Shown here in pieces: positions 1 to 7,828 of a stretch of DNA of 64,000 bases (position 1 is its first letter; each line of letters opens with the position of its first letter). This DNA comes from Mycobacterium sp. JS623 (lineage in GTDB: Bacteria; Actinomycetota; Actinomycetes; Mycobacteriales; Mycobacteriaceae). Below the pieces are notes generated by a model. The model was not told the origin of the DNA and searched no databases. It saw only the letters and a program-made list of their open reading frames with translations. The stretch is from positions 5,580,001 through 5,644,000 of the forward strand of contig NC_019966.1 in the NCBI RefSeq assembly GCF_000328565.1, read 5' to 3'. The translations under genes and the position numbers were made by a program.

Positions 1-100
1 ACAGCTTCAAACGCGCTGTGACAGGCATCGCTAGCCGCGGTCTCGGCGGCAGCCAGAGCTCGCCGCGACGTTCGTCACCACCGCGACCTCCTCGTTGTGC

Positions 101-124
101 CCCGAGTTCGTGGGGCAACTCGGG
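101..124. terminator. Hairpin in the left-end non-coding stretch
   Basis: CCCGAGT (101-107) and ACTCGGG (118-124) are perfect inverted arms around a 10-base loop. There is no T-run, so this is at best a factor-independent terminator of the T-less mycobacterial kind for a gene lying left of the window. The rest of 1-184 shows no reading frame that I can recognise as a gene on either strand. Confidence 0.3.
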
Positions 125-184
125 TGATTCGCACGACGACGGCCGACGAGAACCGTTGGGGCCCCGGCAGCTAGACTCGCTGCC

Positions 185-283
185 GTGGTGCTGTTCTTCG
201 AGATCATGCTCGTCGCGGCCGTCGTGGTCATCACGTGGTTCGCGCTGTACGCGCTCTATCGCCTCATCACCGACGAGTCGTGA
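185..283 (+). CDS. 32-residue single-pass membrane peptide
   Basis: The reading frame starts at GTG 185 and encodes 32 residues. It is dominated by one hydrophobic segment (about residues 4-26, containing [18 protein letters not shown]) followed by a short polar tail RLITDES. It is too short for most gene callers. Its TGA overlaps the GTG of the next gene (GTGA at 280-283), so the two are translationally coupled. A TAGACT box at 172-177 ends seven bases before the GTG, consistent with a leaderless transcript starting at the gene. I recall similar tiny membrane ORFs before Rv0813c-type genes in mycobacteria, but no function is known to me. Topology and coupling are read from sequence; function is open. 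Confidence 0.6.
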   Translation: MVLFFEIMLVAAVVVITWFALYALYRLITDES

Positions 284-909
284 CGTCAGGCGACGACGCC
301 GTCGCGGCGGCAGCCGAACGAGCCAGGACAACCGCGACCCGCAACATCCCGGTCTTCGAGGACCTGCCGTTGCCCGCCGACACCGCCAACCTGCGTGAGG
401 GCGCCAACCTCAACGACGCGTTGCTTGCGCTGCTGCCCCTTGTGGGTGTGTGGCGAGGCGTGGGCGAGGGCCGCGAGGCGGGCCGTGACTACCGATTCGG
501 TCAGCAGATCGTCGTCTCGCACGACGGCGGTGACTACCTGAACTGGGAGGCGCGGTCATGGCGGCTGACCGACAGCGGCGACTACGAGGCACCCGGTCTG
601 CGGGAAACCGGATTCTGGCGGTTCGTCGACGACCCGACCGACCCCTCTGAGTCGCAGGCCATTGAGCTGCTGCTCGCGCATTCCGCGGGCTACGTTGAAC
701 TGTTCTACGGCAGCCCGCGCAACCAATCCTCCTGGGAGCTGGTCACCGACGCGCTGGCGCGCAGTAAGTCCGGAATGCTGGTCGGCGGGGCGAAGCGGCT
801 TTACGGCATCGTCGAAGGCGGCGACCTGGCTTATGTGGAGGAACGGGTGGACGCCGACGGCGGCCTGGTGCCGCACCTGTCCGCCCGACTGTCGAGGTTC
901 GTCGGCTGA
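280..909 (+). CDS. Rv0813c-type lipocalin/FABP-fold (nitrobindin-like) protein
   Basis: This 209-residue protein closely resembles M. tuberculosis Rv0813c, whose family folds as a fatty-acid-binding-protein or nitrobindin-like beta barrel. Conserved stretches visible here are [14 protein letters not shown] (start of the barrel), [23 protein letters not shown] and the C-terminal [11 protein letters not shown] chose GTG 280 because it overlaps the stop of the preceding small gene and gives the family N-terminus; an upstream GTG at 235 would add a poor, arginine-rich extension that overlaps the membrane peptide. The natural ligand is not settled; haem or a fatty acid are the usual suggestions. 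Cytosolic; no signal peptide. Confidence 0.85.
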   Translation: MTSGDDAVAAAAERARTTATRNIPVFEDLPLPADTANLREGANLNDALLALLPLVGVWRGVGEGREAGRDYRFGQQIVVSHDGGDYLNWEARSWRLTDSGDYEAPGLRETGFWRFVDDPTDPSESQAIELLLAHSAGYVELFYGSPRNQSSWELVTDALARSKSGMLVGGAKRLYGIVEGGDLAYVEERVDADGGLVPHLSARLSRFVG

Positions 910-1172
910 TGCGGGTGCTATCGATGGCTGTGGGGCTCGCCGCGGCCGGACTCCTGGCGGCGTGCTCGTCGCGCACGCCGCCGCCGGAACAGCCGTCGAC
1001 GTCCGCGACTCCGCAAGGCCACGGAAGCTTCGCGCATTGCCTGAACGAGCACGGGGTGCCCGCCGCGCCGGGTCCGGCCGTGGGTCCCCCAGCGGGCGTC
1101 GACCAGAGCACCTGGCACAGCGCCATGCAGGCGTGCTCGTCGCTGGCGCCTGGTCCGGGGCCGGCAAGCTAA
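909..1172 (+). CDS. Small putative lipoprotein
   Basis: 87 residues. The ATG at 909 overlaps the TGA of the lipocalin gene, so the pair (with the small membrane peptide) forms a three-gene operon. The N-terminus is a signal peptide ending in a clear lipobox, LLAAC, with the acylated cysteine near residue 19, followed by a Pro/Ser/Thr-rich linker. The remainder holds two cysteines (HCLNEHG and MQACSSL) that could form a disulfide. No family recognised. The 3' end overlaps the convergent gene at 1169 by four bases. Lipoprotein assignment is from the signal; function unknown. Confidence 0.75.
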   Translation: MRVLSMAVGLAAAGLLAACSSRTPPPEQPSTSATPQGHGSFAHCLNEHGVPAAPGPAVGPPAGVDQSTWHSAMQACSSLAPGPGPAS

Positions 1173-2020
1173 GCGAGCACCGGCGCCTTGCCCGCGTCGG
1201 TCAGCCATTGCTGCTTCAACCGATCCAGCGTGCCGTCCCCGCGAAGGCTGTCGACAGCCCAGGATACACAGCGCGTCAGTGCGCTGCCCTTGTCGAGCAC
1301 GATCCCGAACTGCTCGACATCGCCTGAGGCGCTTGGCAATTGGCCCACCATCAACCCGTTGCGCAGCTCGTTGGCAACTGAAAATGCCGTCGGCAGATCG
1401 GCCACCAGCGCATCGATTTCGCCGTTGCTCAAGGCCATCTTCGCGTCGCCGTTGGTGTTGTAGACCTCGACAGGGAAGTCGCCCTTCACTGTTGCTGCCG
1501 CCGTGTAGCTGGTGGTGCCCACCTGCACGCCCAATCGCAGCGCCTTGAGCTGCTGCACCGTCTTTACCGCCGCCGCCCGCGATGTCTTGACCGTGACGAC
1601 GGCCTGCGTCACGTCGAAATACGGCGAGGAGAAATCTACTGCGGCCTTACGTTGTTCGGTGATCGAGAACTCAGATAGGTTGGCGTCGAACGTCTTTGGC
1701 CCAAAAGCCAGCGCGGTGTTGAACGGCACCCGGACCCACCGGACGTCGTCGCCGGTGTACTTCATCTTGGCCGCGATAGCGTAGGCGACCGCGGCCTCGA
1801 ACCCTTCACCGCTGGCAGGGTTGTCGCCCATGTACCACGGCGGATACACCGGTTGGTCCGTCCCGAAGGTGAAGATGCCGGGATACAGCGTGCCGAGGTT
1901 GTCTTTTGTGCACTTTTCGGCCGTGCCTGTCGCGGTCCGGTCGGAGATCGGCGCGCACGCGGTGAGCACTGCGACGGCCGCCACGGCCAGCCTCCACGCG
2001 TTGCCCATGGGGCGCATCAT
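1169..2020 (-). CDS. Solute-binding lipoprotein, family 3 (amino-acid type)
   Basis: 283 residues with a lipoprotein signal (lipobox VLTAC) and a periplasmic-binding-protein type 3 fold. Family features include FTFGTDQPVYPPWYMGD near the mature N-terminus, GFEAAVAYAIAAKM, the ITEQRKAAVDFSSPYF signature of polar-amino-acid binding proteins, and LGVQVGTTSY at the second domain. It should capture a small polar solute, probably an amino acid, at the outer face of the membrane. No permease or ATPase gene is adjacent, so it is either an orphan receptor that works with a distant transporter or has another sensing role. The start could also be the second Met (residue 2) or MGNAW a few codons later. 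Confidence 0.8.
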   Translation of the reverse strand: MMRPMGNAWRLAVAAVAVLTACAPISDRTATGTAEKCTKDNLGTLYPGIFTFGTDQPVYPPWYMGDNPASGEGFEAAVAYAIAAKMKYTGDDVRWVRVPFNTALAFGPKTFDANLSEFSITEQRKAAVDFSSPYFDVTQAVVTVKTSRAAAVKTVQQLKALRLGVQVGTTSYTAAATVKGDFPVEVYNTNGDAKMALSNGEIDALVADLPTAFSVANELRNGLMVGQLPSASGDVEQFGIVLDKGSALTRCVSWAVDSLRGDGTLDRLKQQWLTDAGKAPVLA

Positions 2021-2087
2021 CGCGCACCTAGCTAACTCACGCCAGCATCACAGGGGTGGGAGGCCGTCAAGGGGGTATGCCGTCGGC

Positions 2088-3152
2088 GTGACCTCGTTGC
2101 CGTCGTGGCTGTTGCTCTGCGTTTTCGTGCTCTGCGCCATCGTCATATGGGCCGCCGGGGTCAAGTTGTCGGACGCCACCGACGTGCTCTCCGACCGCTG
2201 GCACCTTGGTTCGGCGTTGGGCGGGGTCATCCTGCTGGCGATTGCCACCAACCTGCCTGAGATCGCGATTACGACCAGTGCGGCGCTGGCGCATCAACTC
2301 GACGTCGCGGTCGGCAACATCCTCGGCGGCATCGCCATTCAGACGGTTGTGCTGGTCGCGCTCGACGCCGCCGGTGTGCGGCCGCGTAAGCCGCTGACTT
2401 ACCTGGCGGCATCGCTCACCCTCGTCCTCGAGGGCGCATTGGTGGTCGCCTTGTTGGTCGTGGTGGTGATGTCGACGCAATTGCCGCCGTCCCTGATCGT
2501 CTGGCGAGTCACGCCGGGCGCCGCGTTGATAGTCGTGATCTGGGCAGCTGGTCTGCTATTGGTGCGCCGTGCTGACCGCGAGTTGCCCTGGCATGAGGGC
2601 GGCCATGCACCCGACAGCCAGCAGAAGCCACCCGGCCACTCTGCAAAGGCCAACGCCGACAAGGCAACTCAGGGAGGCGTCAGCACGCGACGAACGGTGC
2701 TGGTGTTCGCCGTCGCGGCGGTTGCCACCCTTGTCGCGGGCGTCTACATCGAACGCAGCGGCGAAGAGGTGTTCGGGCGATGGGGCATGTCGGGCGTGGT
2801 CTTCGGCGCGACGGTTTTGGCGGCCGCCACCTCGTTGCCGGAACTGTCCACTGGCCTGGCGTCGACTCGTCTCGGCGATTACAAATTGGCGGTCAGCGAC
2901 ATCTTCGGCGGAAACGCCTTCCTCCCGGTGCTCTTCCTGCTCGCCGGGGTGCTGTCGGGATCGGCCGTTCTGCCGTTGGCACACCACACCGACATCTACC
3001 TCACCGCGCTGGCTGCCCTCCTCACCGTGGTCTACATGGTCGGTCTGGTGTTTCGGCCCGAGCGTCAATGGCTGCGGATGGGGCTGGACTCGATCGTTGT
3101 GCTGGTGCTCTACGTCATCGGCATCGTCGGGCTTGCCTTCATCACCGGCTAA
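2088..3152 (+). CDS. Sodium/calcium exchanger-type (CaCA) membrane antiporter
   Basis: About 354 residues with two homologous halves of membrane segments. Each half carries a CaCA alpha-repeat: TNLPEIAITTSAALAHQ in the first and AATSLPELSTGLASTRLG in the second, followed by VGNILGG and VSDIFGGN. These acidic and small residues line the cation site in the family. A hydrophilic loop rich in His, Lys and Ser (about residues 175-205) separates the halves. I set the start at GTG 2088 because AAGGGGG lies about 12 bases upstream; the longer open frame from 1821 is antisense to the binding-protein gene. Likely exports Ca2+ or another cation against Na+ or H+. A strong hairpin follows the stop. Confidence 0.82.
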   Translation: MTSLPSWLLLCVFVLCAIVIWAAGVKLSDATDVLSDRWHLGSALGGVILLAIATNLPEIAITTSAALAHQLDVAVGNILGGIAIQTVVLVALDAAGVRPRKPLTYLAASLTLVLEGALVVALLVVVVMSTQLPPSLIVWRVTPGAALIVVIWAAGLLLVRRADRELPWHEGGHAPDSQQKPPGHSAKANADKATQGGVSTRRTVLVFAVAAVATLVAGVYIERSGEEVFGRWGMSGVVFGATVLAAATSLPELSTGLASTRLGDYKLAVSDIFGGNAFLPVLFLLAGVLSGSAVLPLAHHTDIYLTALAALLTVVYMVGLVFRPERQWLRMGLDSIVVLVLYVIGIVGLAFITG

Positions 3153-3170
3153 CCGAGACCAGATATGAAG

Positions 3171-3223
3171 CGGCCCCCGAGCCGTAGTACCTGGTTGGAC
3201 AAAACCGAGTGGCTCGGGGGCCG
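3171..3223. terminator. Long inverted repeat between convergent genes
   Basis: CGGCCCCCGAGCC (3171-3183) and GGCTCGGGGGCCG (3211-3223) are perfect 13-base inverted arms, G+C-rich, around a 27-base loop. The element begins 19 bases after the antiporter stop and lies downstream of the convergent cyclase gene too. It fits a bidirectional terminator lacking a T-run. Confidence 0.65.
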
Positions 3224-3273
3224 GGTGACTGCGGGGAATTCGCCAGCGCGCGCAGGTGACTCCCCTGGCGCTG

Positions 3274-3312
3274 CTAGCTCGCAGCCACCTCACATGTCCG
3301 TAAGTCAATCAA
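3274..3312 (-). CDS. Possible 12-codon ORF behind a near-perfect Shine-Dalgarno
   Basis: On the minus strand, AAGGAGGTGG (3331-3322) is an almost perfect anti-16S match. Twelve bases after its AGGAGG comes TTG 3312, opening a reading frame MIDLRTCEVAAS that ends in TAG at 3274. A second TTG at 3308 opens another frame that runs antisense into the antiporter. The site lies after the cyclase stop, and nothing else on the minus strand would use this ribosome site. No family recognised; it may be a leader peptide, a small protein or a chance match. Confidence 0.25.
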   Translation of the reverse strand: MIDLRTCEVAAS

Positions 3313-3314
3313 TT

Positions 3315-3353
3315 GGTCGGACCACCTCCTTCCTTGTGTACGGCCGACCGTAC
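3315..3353 (-). promoter_or_regulatory. Two competing hairpins around the Shine-Dalgarno
   Basis: Read on the minus strand, GTACGG and CCGTAC (3353-3348 and 3343-3338) form a tight hairpin with a four-base loop. Alternatively CCGACC/GGTCGG pairing (3349-3344 with 3320-3315) would close a larger loop that contains the AAGGAGG at 3331-3325. The two pairings share bases 3348-3349 and 3344-3347, so they exclude each other. This is the geometry of a translational switch, although no downstream gene is obvious. Confidence 0.25.
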
Positions 3354-3380
3354 CCGCGCATCCGCACGGCGACAACCGAT

Positions 3381-4289
3381 TTAGGGCGCATTCGGACGCT
3401 CGAACCAGCGCACCCGCTGGGCAGCGACTGGTTCGTGCTTGCCCTTGACGGACAGCTGCTCGAGCGGTCCGGCCGGTTCGTCCAGAAATTGAGCGAGGCG
3501 CTGCGCCACCACGACCTCGCCGCCACTGGCGAAGGACTGCAACCGCGCCGCGGTGTTCACGACATCGCCGATGGCCGTGAAGTCACTGACTGCGGTTTTC
3601 CCGCCGATGTTGCCGACGAACGCTTCGCCGTAGTCGAGGCCTATGCCGAGGTCGAGCACGGGACCGTCGAGGCTGCCGTAGCCAAGACCTTCGAGCAGCA
3701 GGCGCGCATGGTCCAGCATCACCTTCGCCACCGTCCGGCGATCCTCGTCCTCAGGCCTCCACGCGCTTCTGGTGACGAAAATGGGCAGATACAGCGCCAT
3801 CACCTCGTCGCCGATCAGCTTGTCGATCAGCGCTTCGGGGAAGAGCACGTCCTCGGCGACGGCATACAAGCGTCGCAACAGAGCGCTGGCCTCCTGCGGC
3901 GTGATGGACTCCGAACGCGTGGTGAACCCGCGCACGTCGGCGAACATGACACCGACCTCTGTCGTGATGCCACCCGGCGGCGCCAACTCGACACACGTCG
4001 CGCACAGGTTCGGATTCTTCCGCGACGGGCGAAAGCCCAATGGCCGCACGAAGCGGCTGCCGATGCCGGCGAACGGCGCGCCGCACATGCCGCACCGCGG
4101 GCTCGACGGCAGTGAGCGCAGCACACGATGGACCGCCCGCGAGCTCGTGACCGTGGAGAACTCCAAGTAGGCCTGCCAGTCATCTGACGTCAGCGGCTGG
4201 CCGGGCCGCAGTCCGGCGTGCCTTACCAACCGCCGCAACGCCATCCGCTGGTAGCGCGTCAGCCGTTGACCTGTCGAACCGTCCCCCAC
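3381..4289 (-). CDS. Class III adenylate/guanylate cyclase with N-terminal zinc-ribbon-like Cys pairs
   Basis: 302 residues. The C-terminal two thirds are a class III nucleotide cyclase catalytic domain. The metal-binding aspartates are in FADVRGF (Asp118) and KLIGDEVM (Asp151). Lys147 is the purine-recognition lysine and Thr228 (DFTAIGD) takes the place of the partner Asp, as in class IIIc enzymes. Asn235 and Arg239 (VVNTAARL) are the transition-state pair. All catalytic residues are present, so it should be active as a homodimer and probably makes cAMP. The N-terminal 100 residues carry CGMC (66-69) and CATC (96-99), a likely four-Cys metal knuckle, after a basic helical segment. No membrane segment. 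Start is GTG; lies 32 bases after the ADC-lyase stop on the same strand. Confidence 0.85.
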   Translation of the reverse strand: MGDGSTGQRLTRYQRMALRRLVRHAGLRPGQPLTSDDWQAYLEFSTVTSSRAVHRVLRSLPSSPRCGMCGAPFAGIGSRFVRPLGFRPSRKNPNLCATCVELAPPGGITTEVGVMFADVRGFTTRSESITPQEASALLRRLYAVAEDVLFPEALIDKLIGDEVMALYLPIFVTRSAWRPEDEDRRTVAKVMLDHARLLLEGLGYGSLDGPVLDLGIGLDYGEAFVGNIGGKTAVSDFTAIGDVVNTAARLQSFASGGEVVVAQRLAQFLDEPAGPLEQLSVKGKHEPVAAQRVRWFERPNAP

Positions 4290-4321
4290 TCATCCAGAAT
4301 GGCGCACTTTCAACAGCGCGG

Positions 4322-5200
4322 TCAGCGATCCGACACGATTGCCGCGTCGACCAGTTCGGTGATTTCGCCGGCCAACGGCGCTGAGCGCAGCAGCTTGCCG
4401 TCCAGCGTATGCACCCGCGCCGCCAGCGTGATGCTCGAAATCAGCCAAACTCCTTGTGCTGCAAGGAGATCGGTGGGTCGTAGCGTTCGGTAATCGCAGT
4501 CGTAACCCTTGTTGCGCGCCACCTCGAAGAGCGCCTGCTGCGTGGTGCCACGCAGAATCGGATACCACGGCGGCGGTGTCAACAGCGCGGGGCTTCCATC
4601 GAGTTCGGTCGCAATTACCACCGTCGATCGCGGCCCTTCGAGCACGTGACCGTCGGAGCTGACGAAGATCACGTCGCCGGCCCCGTGCCGCTCGGCGTGC
4701 CGCAGCGCGGCCATGTTCACCGCGTACGACAACGTTTTCGCGCCCGCCAGCAGCCACGGCATATCGGCCGCGCCGTCGGCGGCCAGGCCCCGCGCCAGCG
4801 TCAACGCCGCCACGCCCTGACGCCGGGCTTCGGCGACCCGCGCGGGCAACTGCCCGATCGTCGCGAAGGCGGTCGGCGGCGATCCGCTCTCCCGGCCCCG
4901 GCTGTAGACCAGCCGCAGCACGCCCTCGCCGCCCCCGTCGGCGATCCAGCGCTCGACTCCTGCAGCGACGGCCGCCCGCCACCGCGGCAGGTCGGGGGCG
5001 GGCAGGTCGGTCATCCGCGCGGACTGCGTCAGCCGCGCCAGGTGCGCCTCCAGCAGACAGGGTCGACCGTCGCGCACAAGCAGCGTTTCGAAGACACCGT
5101 CACCGCGCACCGCCGCCAGGTCATCCGCGAAAAGCAGCGGTGCCGCAGGGTCGCGCAGTTCGCCGTCGAGGGTGACGACGATCCCGGGTTGGCTCGCCAT
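4322..5200 (-). CDS. pabC: Aminodeoxychorismate lyase / class IV aminotransferase (Rv0812-type)
   Basis: 292 residues of the PLP fold-type IV family. The probable Schiff-base lysine is in AGAKTLSYAVNM. Other family marks are VRGDGVFETLLVRDG near residue 40, VLEGPRSTVVIA and GTTQQALFEVA. In M. tuberculosis the equivalent gene Rv0812 sits at the same place and is assigned to release of pyruvate from 4-amino-4-deoxychorismate, giving p-aminobenzoate for folate. I chose ATG 5200 (MASQPGIVV); the open frame runs upstream to 5401 but would overlap the divergent ygfZ-like gene. D-amino-acid or branched-chain aminotransferase activity cannot be excluded by sequence. Only 33 bases separate its start from the divergent neighbour, which implies a shared promoter region. 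Confidence 0.85.
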   Translation of the reverse strand: MASQPGIVVTLDGELRDPAAPLLFADDLAAVRGDGVFETLLVRDGRPCLLEAHLARLTQSARMTDLPAPDLPRWRAAVAAGVERWIADGGGEGVLRLVYSRGRESGSPPTAFATIGQLPARVAEARRQGVAALTLARGLAADGAADMPWLLAGAKTLSYAVNMAALRHAERHGAGDVIFVSSDGHVLEGPRSTVVIATELDGSPALLTPPPWYPILRGTTQQALFEVARNKGYDCDYRTLRPTDLLAAQGVWLISSITLAARVHTLDGKLLRSAPLAGEITELVDAAIVSDR

Positions 5201-5233
5201 GGCGTAGAAGCGTAGACCCGTAAAGTTGGAGTC

Positions 5234-6307
5234 ATGTCCGCAGTTCCCGCGCCTGAGACCGGACCGGACGCAGGTGCCGTGTGGCACTACGGCGACCCGC
5301 TTGGCGAGCAGCGCTCGGCCGCTGACCACGCCGTCGTCGTCGATCGCTCCCATCGGGCCGTGCTGACGCTCACCGGCAATGAGCGCAAGAGCTGGCTGCA
5401 CAACATCTCCTCACAGCACGTCAGCGACCTTCCCGACGGCGCTGTCACGCAGAATCTGAGCCTCGACGGGCAGGGCCGTGTCGAAGATCACTGGACCCAG
5501 ACCGAGCTGGACGGCGTCACTTATCTGGACACCGAGCCATGGCGCGGCGAACCGCTGCTGAGCTTCCTGCGCAAGATGGTGTTTTGGTCTGACGTCGCGA
5601 TCGAGCCGGCCGAATTGGCGGTGTTGTCGATGCTCGGCCCGAGGCTGGCCGACACGCAGGTGCTCGCCACGTTCGGCGTTGATGAGCTGCCGACGGAAAA
5701 CACCGCGGTGGCACTGAAGAGCGGCGGGTTTCTACGCCGGATGCCAGCCGACGGCATCGAGTTGGACCTCGTGGTGCCCCGCGATCAGGCCGCGCAGTGG
5801 CGGCAGCGACTCGTCGACGCGGGTGTGCGGCCCGCGGGTGTGTGGGCCTATGAAGCGCACCGGGTGGCGGCGCTGCGGCCGCGCCTCGGCGTCGACACCG
5901 ACGAGCGGACCATCCCCCATGAGGTCGGCTGGATCGGCACCGCTGTCCACCTCGACAAGGGTTGCTACCGCGGCCAGGAAACCGTCGCTCGCGTCCACAA
6001 CCTGGGCAGACCGCCGCGCATGCTGGTGCTCGTCCAGCTCGACGGTTCGACGGACCGGCCTGCCACCGGTGATCCGCTTCTGACCGGCGGGCGCAACGTC
6101 GGAAGGCTGGGCACAGTTGTCGACCACGTCGACGAGGGCCCCATCGCCTTGGCGTTGCTCAAGCGTGGCCTGCCCGCCGACACTCCGTTGACCACCGGCG
6201 GGCAGACGGAGGTCGCCGCGGTGATCGATCCCGATTCGCTCCCGCCCGCCGATGCGGTCGGGGCCGGTCGACTCGCGGTGGAACAGCTGCGCGGTCGCGG
6301 GCGTTGA
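5234..6307 (+). CDS. ygfZ: YgfZ/GcvT-family folate-binding protein (Rv0811c-type)
   Basis: 357 residues. The diagnostic YgfZ signature KGCYRGQETVAR is present at about residues 242-253; its cysteine is required in this family. The N-terminal region is a GcvT-like tetrahydrofolate-binding domain, including LTGNERKSWLHNISSQ. YgfZ proteins bind folate and help assembly or repair of some iron-sulfur enzymes, such as MiaB in E. coli. Its divergent pairing with the p-aminobenzoate enzyme gene fits a folate link. Soluble, no signal. Confidence 0.88.
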   Translation: MSAVPAPETGPDAGAVWHYGDPLGEQRSAADHAVVVDRSHRAVLTLTGNERKSWLHNISSQHVSDLPDGAVTQNLSLDGQGRVEDHWTQTELDGVTYLDTEPWRGEPLLSFLRKMVFWSDVAIEPAELAVLSMLGPRLADTQVLATFGVDELPTENTAVALKSGGFLRRMPADGIELDLVVPRDQAAQWRQRLVDAGVRPAGVWAYEAHRVAALRPRLGVDTDERTIPHEVGWIGTAVHLDKGCYRGQETVARVHNLGRPPRMLVLVQLDGSTDRPATGDPLLTGGRNVGRLGTVVDHVDEGPIALALLKRGLPADTPLTTGGQTEVAAVIDPDSLPPADAVGAGRLAVEQLRGRGR

Positions 6308-6322
6308 GCCAATTGCCTGACT

Positions 6323-6337
6323 CACGGCTCAGCCGTG
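6323..6337. terminator. Hairpin after the ygfZ-type gene
   Basis: CACGGC (6323... within CTCACGGC) pairs with GCCGTG (6332-6337) around a three-base loop, starting about 16 bases after the stop codon. No T-run follows. Likely a transcript end, but short. Confidence 0.35.
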
Positions 6338-6445
6338 GATGGGCCTGCCAGCACACGACAGCCGGGCACGGTAAAGTATTGGCAGGACAATAAAGACACA
6401 CAGATCGGAGCCGCCTAAAAATTGGGCCGCTCCGTTATTGCGCGA

Positions 6446-6457
6446 GGGGGTACCCCC
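6446..6457 (+). promoter_or_regulatory. Perfect palindrome covering the ribosome site of the DUF3073 gene
   Basis: GGGGGTACCCCC (6446-6457) directly abuts the ATG at 6458. The purine-rich left arm with the preceding A (AGGGGG) is the only Shine-Dalgarno candidate, so folding or protein binding here would hide it. A TAAAGT box around 6372-6377 could be the -10 of an upstream promoter, which would give a leader of roughly 75 bases. Confidence 0.45.
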
Positions 6458-6643
6458 ATGGGCCGCGGCCGGGCTAAGGCAAAGCAGACCAAGGTTGCTC
6501 GTGAGCTCAAATACAGCTCACCGCAGACGGATTTCACCCAACTTCAGCGCGAGCTGGCTGGGTCGGACGGCTCTGACGATCTCAATGGCACCGACGGGTC
6601 TACCGACGAGTGGGCGCCCGACGAGGACGACTGGCGGCGTTAA
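6458..6643 (+). CDS. DUF3073 small acidic protein (Rv0810c-type)
   Basis: 61 residues. The N-terminus MGRGRAKAKQTKVARELKYSS is basic and typical of DUF3073; the C-terminal half is strongly acidic and ends DEWAPDEDDWRR. The family is widespread in actinobacteria, conserved in this position beside purM, and has no established function. The charge split suggests a nucleic-acid or ribosome contact, which is inference. I chose ATG 6458 over upstream starts because it gives the family N-terminus. It converges on purM with only three bases between stop codons. Confidence 0.85.
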   Translation: MGRGRAKAKQTKVARELKYSSPQTDFTQLQRELAGSDGSDDLNGTDGSTDEWAPDEDDWRR

Positions 6644-6646
6644 TCC

Positions 6647-7720
6647 CTAGAAGCGGGGGTGCTGGCCCACCAAGCTGGCACGGGGGCTGTCCTTGCTGCC
6701 CTTCTTGATGGTGCCCAGGGTCCAGCAGTCCAGGTGCCTAGCGGTCAACACGGCGAGTGCGCGGTCGGTGTCCTCCGGCGCGACAACGGCCACCATGCCA
6801 ACACCCATGTTGAATGTCTTCTCCATCTCGACCCGGTCGACGCGGCCACGCTGCGCGATCATCCCGAACACCGGCGCGGGGGTCCACGTCCCGCGGTCGA
6901 TCTCCGCGACGAGGCCCGGTGGGATGACCCGTTCCAGGTTCCCGGCCAGCCCGCCACCGGTGACGTGGCAGAACGTCCGCACCTGGGTTTCAGCGGCCAG
7001 CGCAAGGCAATCCTTGGCGTAGATGCGGGTCGGCTCCAGCAGCTCTTCGCCAAGGGTGCGACCGAACTCCTCGACGTGGCCCGCCAGGTTCATCCGGTCG
7101 ATCTCCAACAGCACCTTGCGCGCCAACGAGTAGCCGTTGGAATGCAAACCCGTCGCGGCCATCGCGATGATCACGTCGCCGGGCTTGACCCGCTCCGGTC
7201 CGAGCACGTCGTCAGCCTCCACGACCCCGACGCCGGTTGCCGAGATGTCGTAGTGGTCGGGCGCCATCAGCCCAGGGTGTTCTGCGGTCTCACCGCCGAG
7301 CAGCGCGCAGCCGGCCATCACGCAGCCGTTGGCGATGCCTGACACCAGTTCGCTGACCCGTTCGGGAACCGTGCGGCCGATGGCGATGTAGTCCTGCAGG
7401 AACAACGGCTCGGCACCGCACACCACGAGGTCGTCGACGACCATCGCGACCAGGTCGATACCGACCGTGTCGTGCTTGTCCATGGCCTGGGCCACGGCCA
7501 GCTTGGTGCCAACACCGTCGGTCGACGACGCCAGCAGTGGCTCGCGGTAGCCGCCGCGTAGCGCAAACAGTCCGGCGAATCCGCCGAGCCCACCGCGCAC
7601 TTCGGGCCTGGTGGCTTTCTTGGCCAGCGGTTTGAATAACTCGACGGCGCGGTCACCGGCTTCGATGTCCACCCCAGCCGATGCGTAGGAGATTCCGTGT
7701 TGTTCGGCTTGATCCGTCAT
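6647..7720 (-). CDS. purM: Phosphoribosylformylglycinamidine cyclo-ligase (AIR synthetase)
   Basis: 357 residues, the normal PurM length. It catalyses ATP-dependent closure of FGAM to aminoimidazole ribotide, step five of purine synthesis. Family marks are STDGVGTKLAVAQ, GIDLVAMVVDDLV, LLGGETAEHPG and HVTGGGLAGNLERVIP. Start ATG 7720 gives the expected N-terminus; the frame runs open to 8521 but that part is antisense to the cupin gene. A TAGCCT box (minus strand, plus 7729-7734) ends eight bases before the ATG, so the transcript may be nearly leaderless. purF is the next purine gene to the right but is separated by two opposite-strand genes, so they are not one operon here. Confidence 0.96.
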   Translation of the reverse strand: MTDQAEQHGISYASAGVDIEAGDRAVELFKPLAKKATRPEVRGGLGGFAGLFALRGGYREPLLASSTDGVGTKLAVAQAMDKHDTVGIDLVAMVVDDLVVCGAEPLFLQDYIAIGRTVPERVSELVSGIANGCVMAGCALLGGETAEHPGLMAPDHYDISATGVGVVEADDVLGPERVKPGDVIIAMAATGLHSNGYSLARKVLLEIDRMNLAGHVEEFGRTLGEELLEPTRIYAKDCLALAAETQVRTFCHVTGGGLAGNLERVIPPGLVAEIDRGTWTPAPVFGMIAQRGRVDRVEMEKTFNMGVGMVAVVAPEDTDRALAVLTARHLDCWTLGTIKKGSKDSPRASLVGQHPRF

Positions 7721-7828
7721 CGACAGCAAGGCTACCGTCGTTGCCCACCGGTCGGTGACCAGTCGATCATCGTCGCTTCCCGCAGATCGCCTCGCGCGAT
7801 TGGGTGCGGTGTGAGAACGTGACCGACC

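Noticed and set aside
18..398. A 126-codon frame at the left end
   Set aside because: Very Arg/Ser-rich and overlaps the membrane peptide and lipocalin in another frame; no family resemblance.
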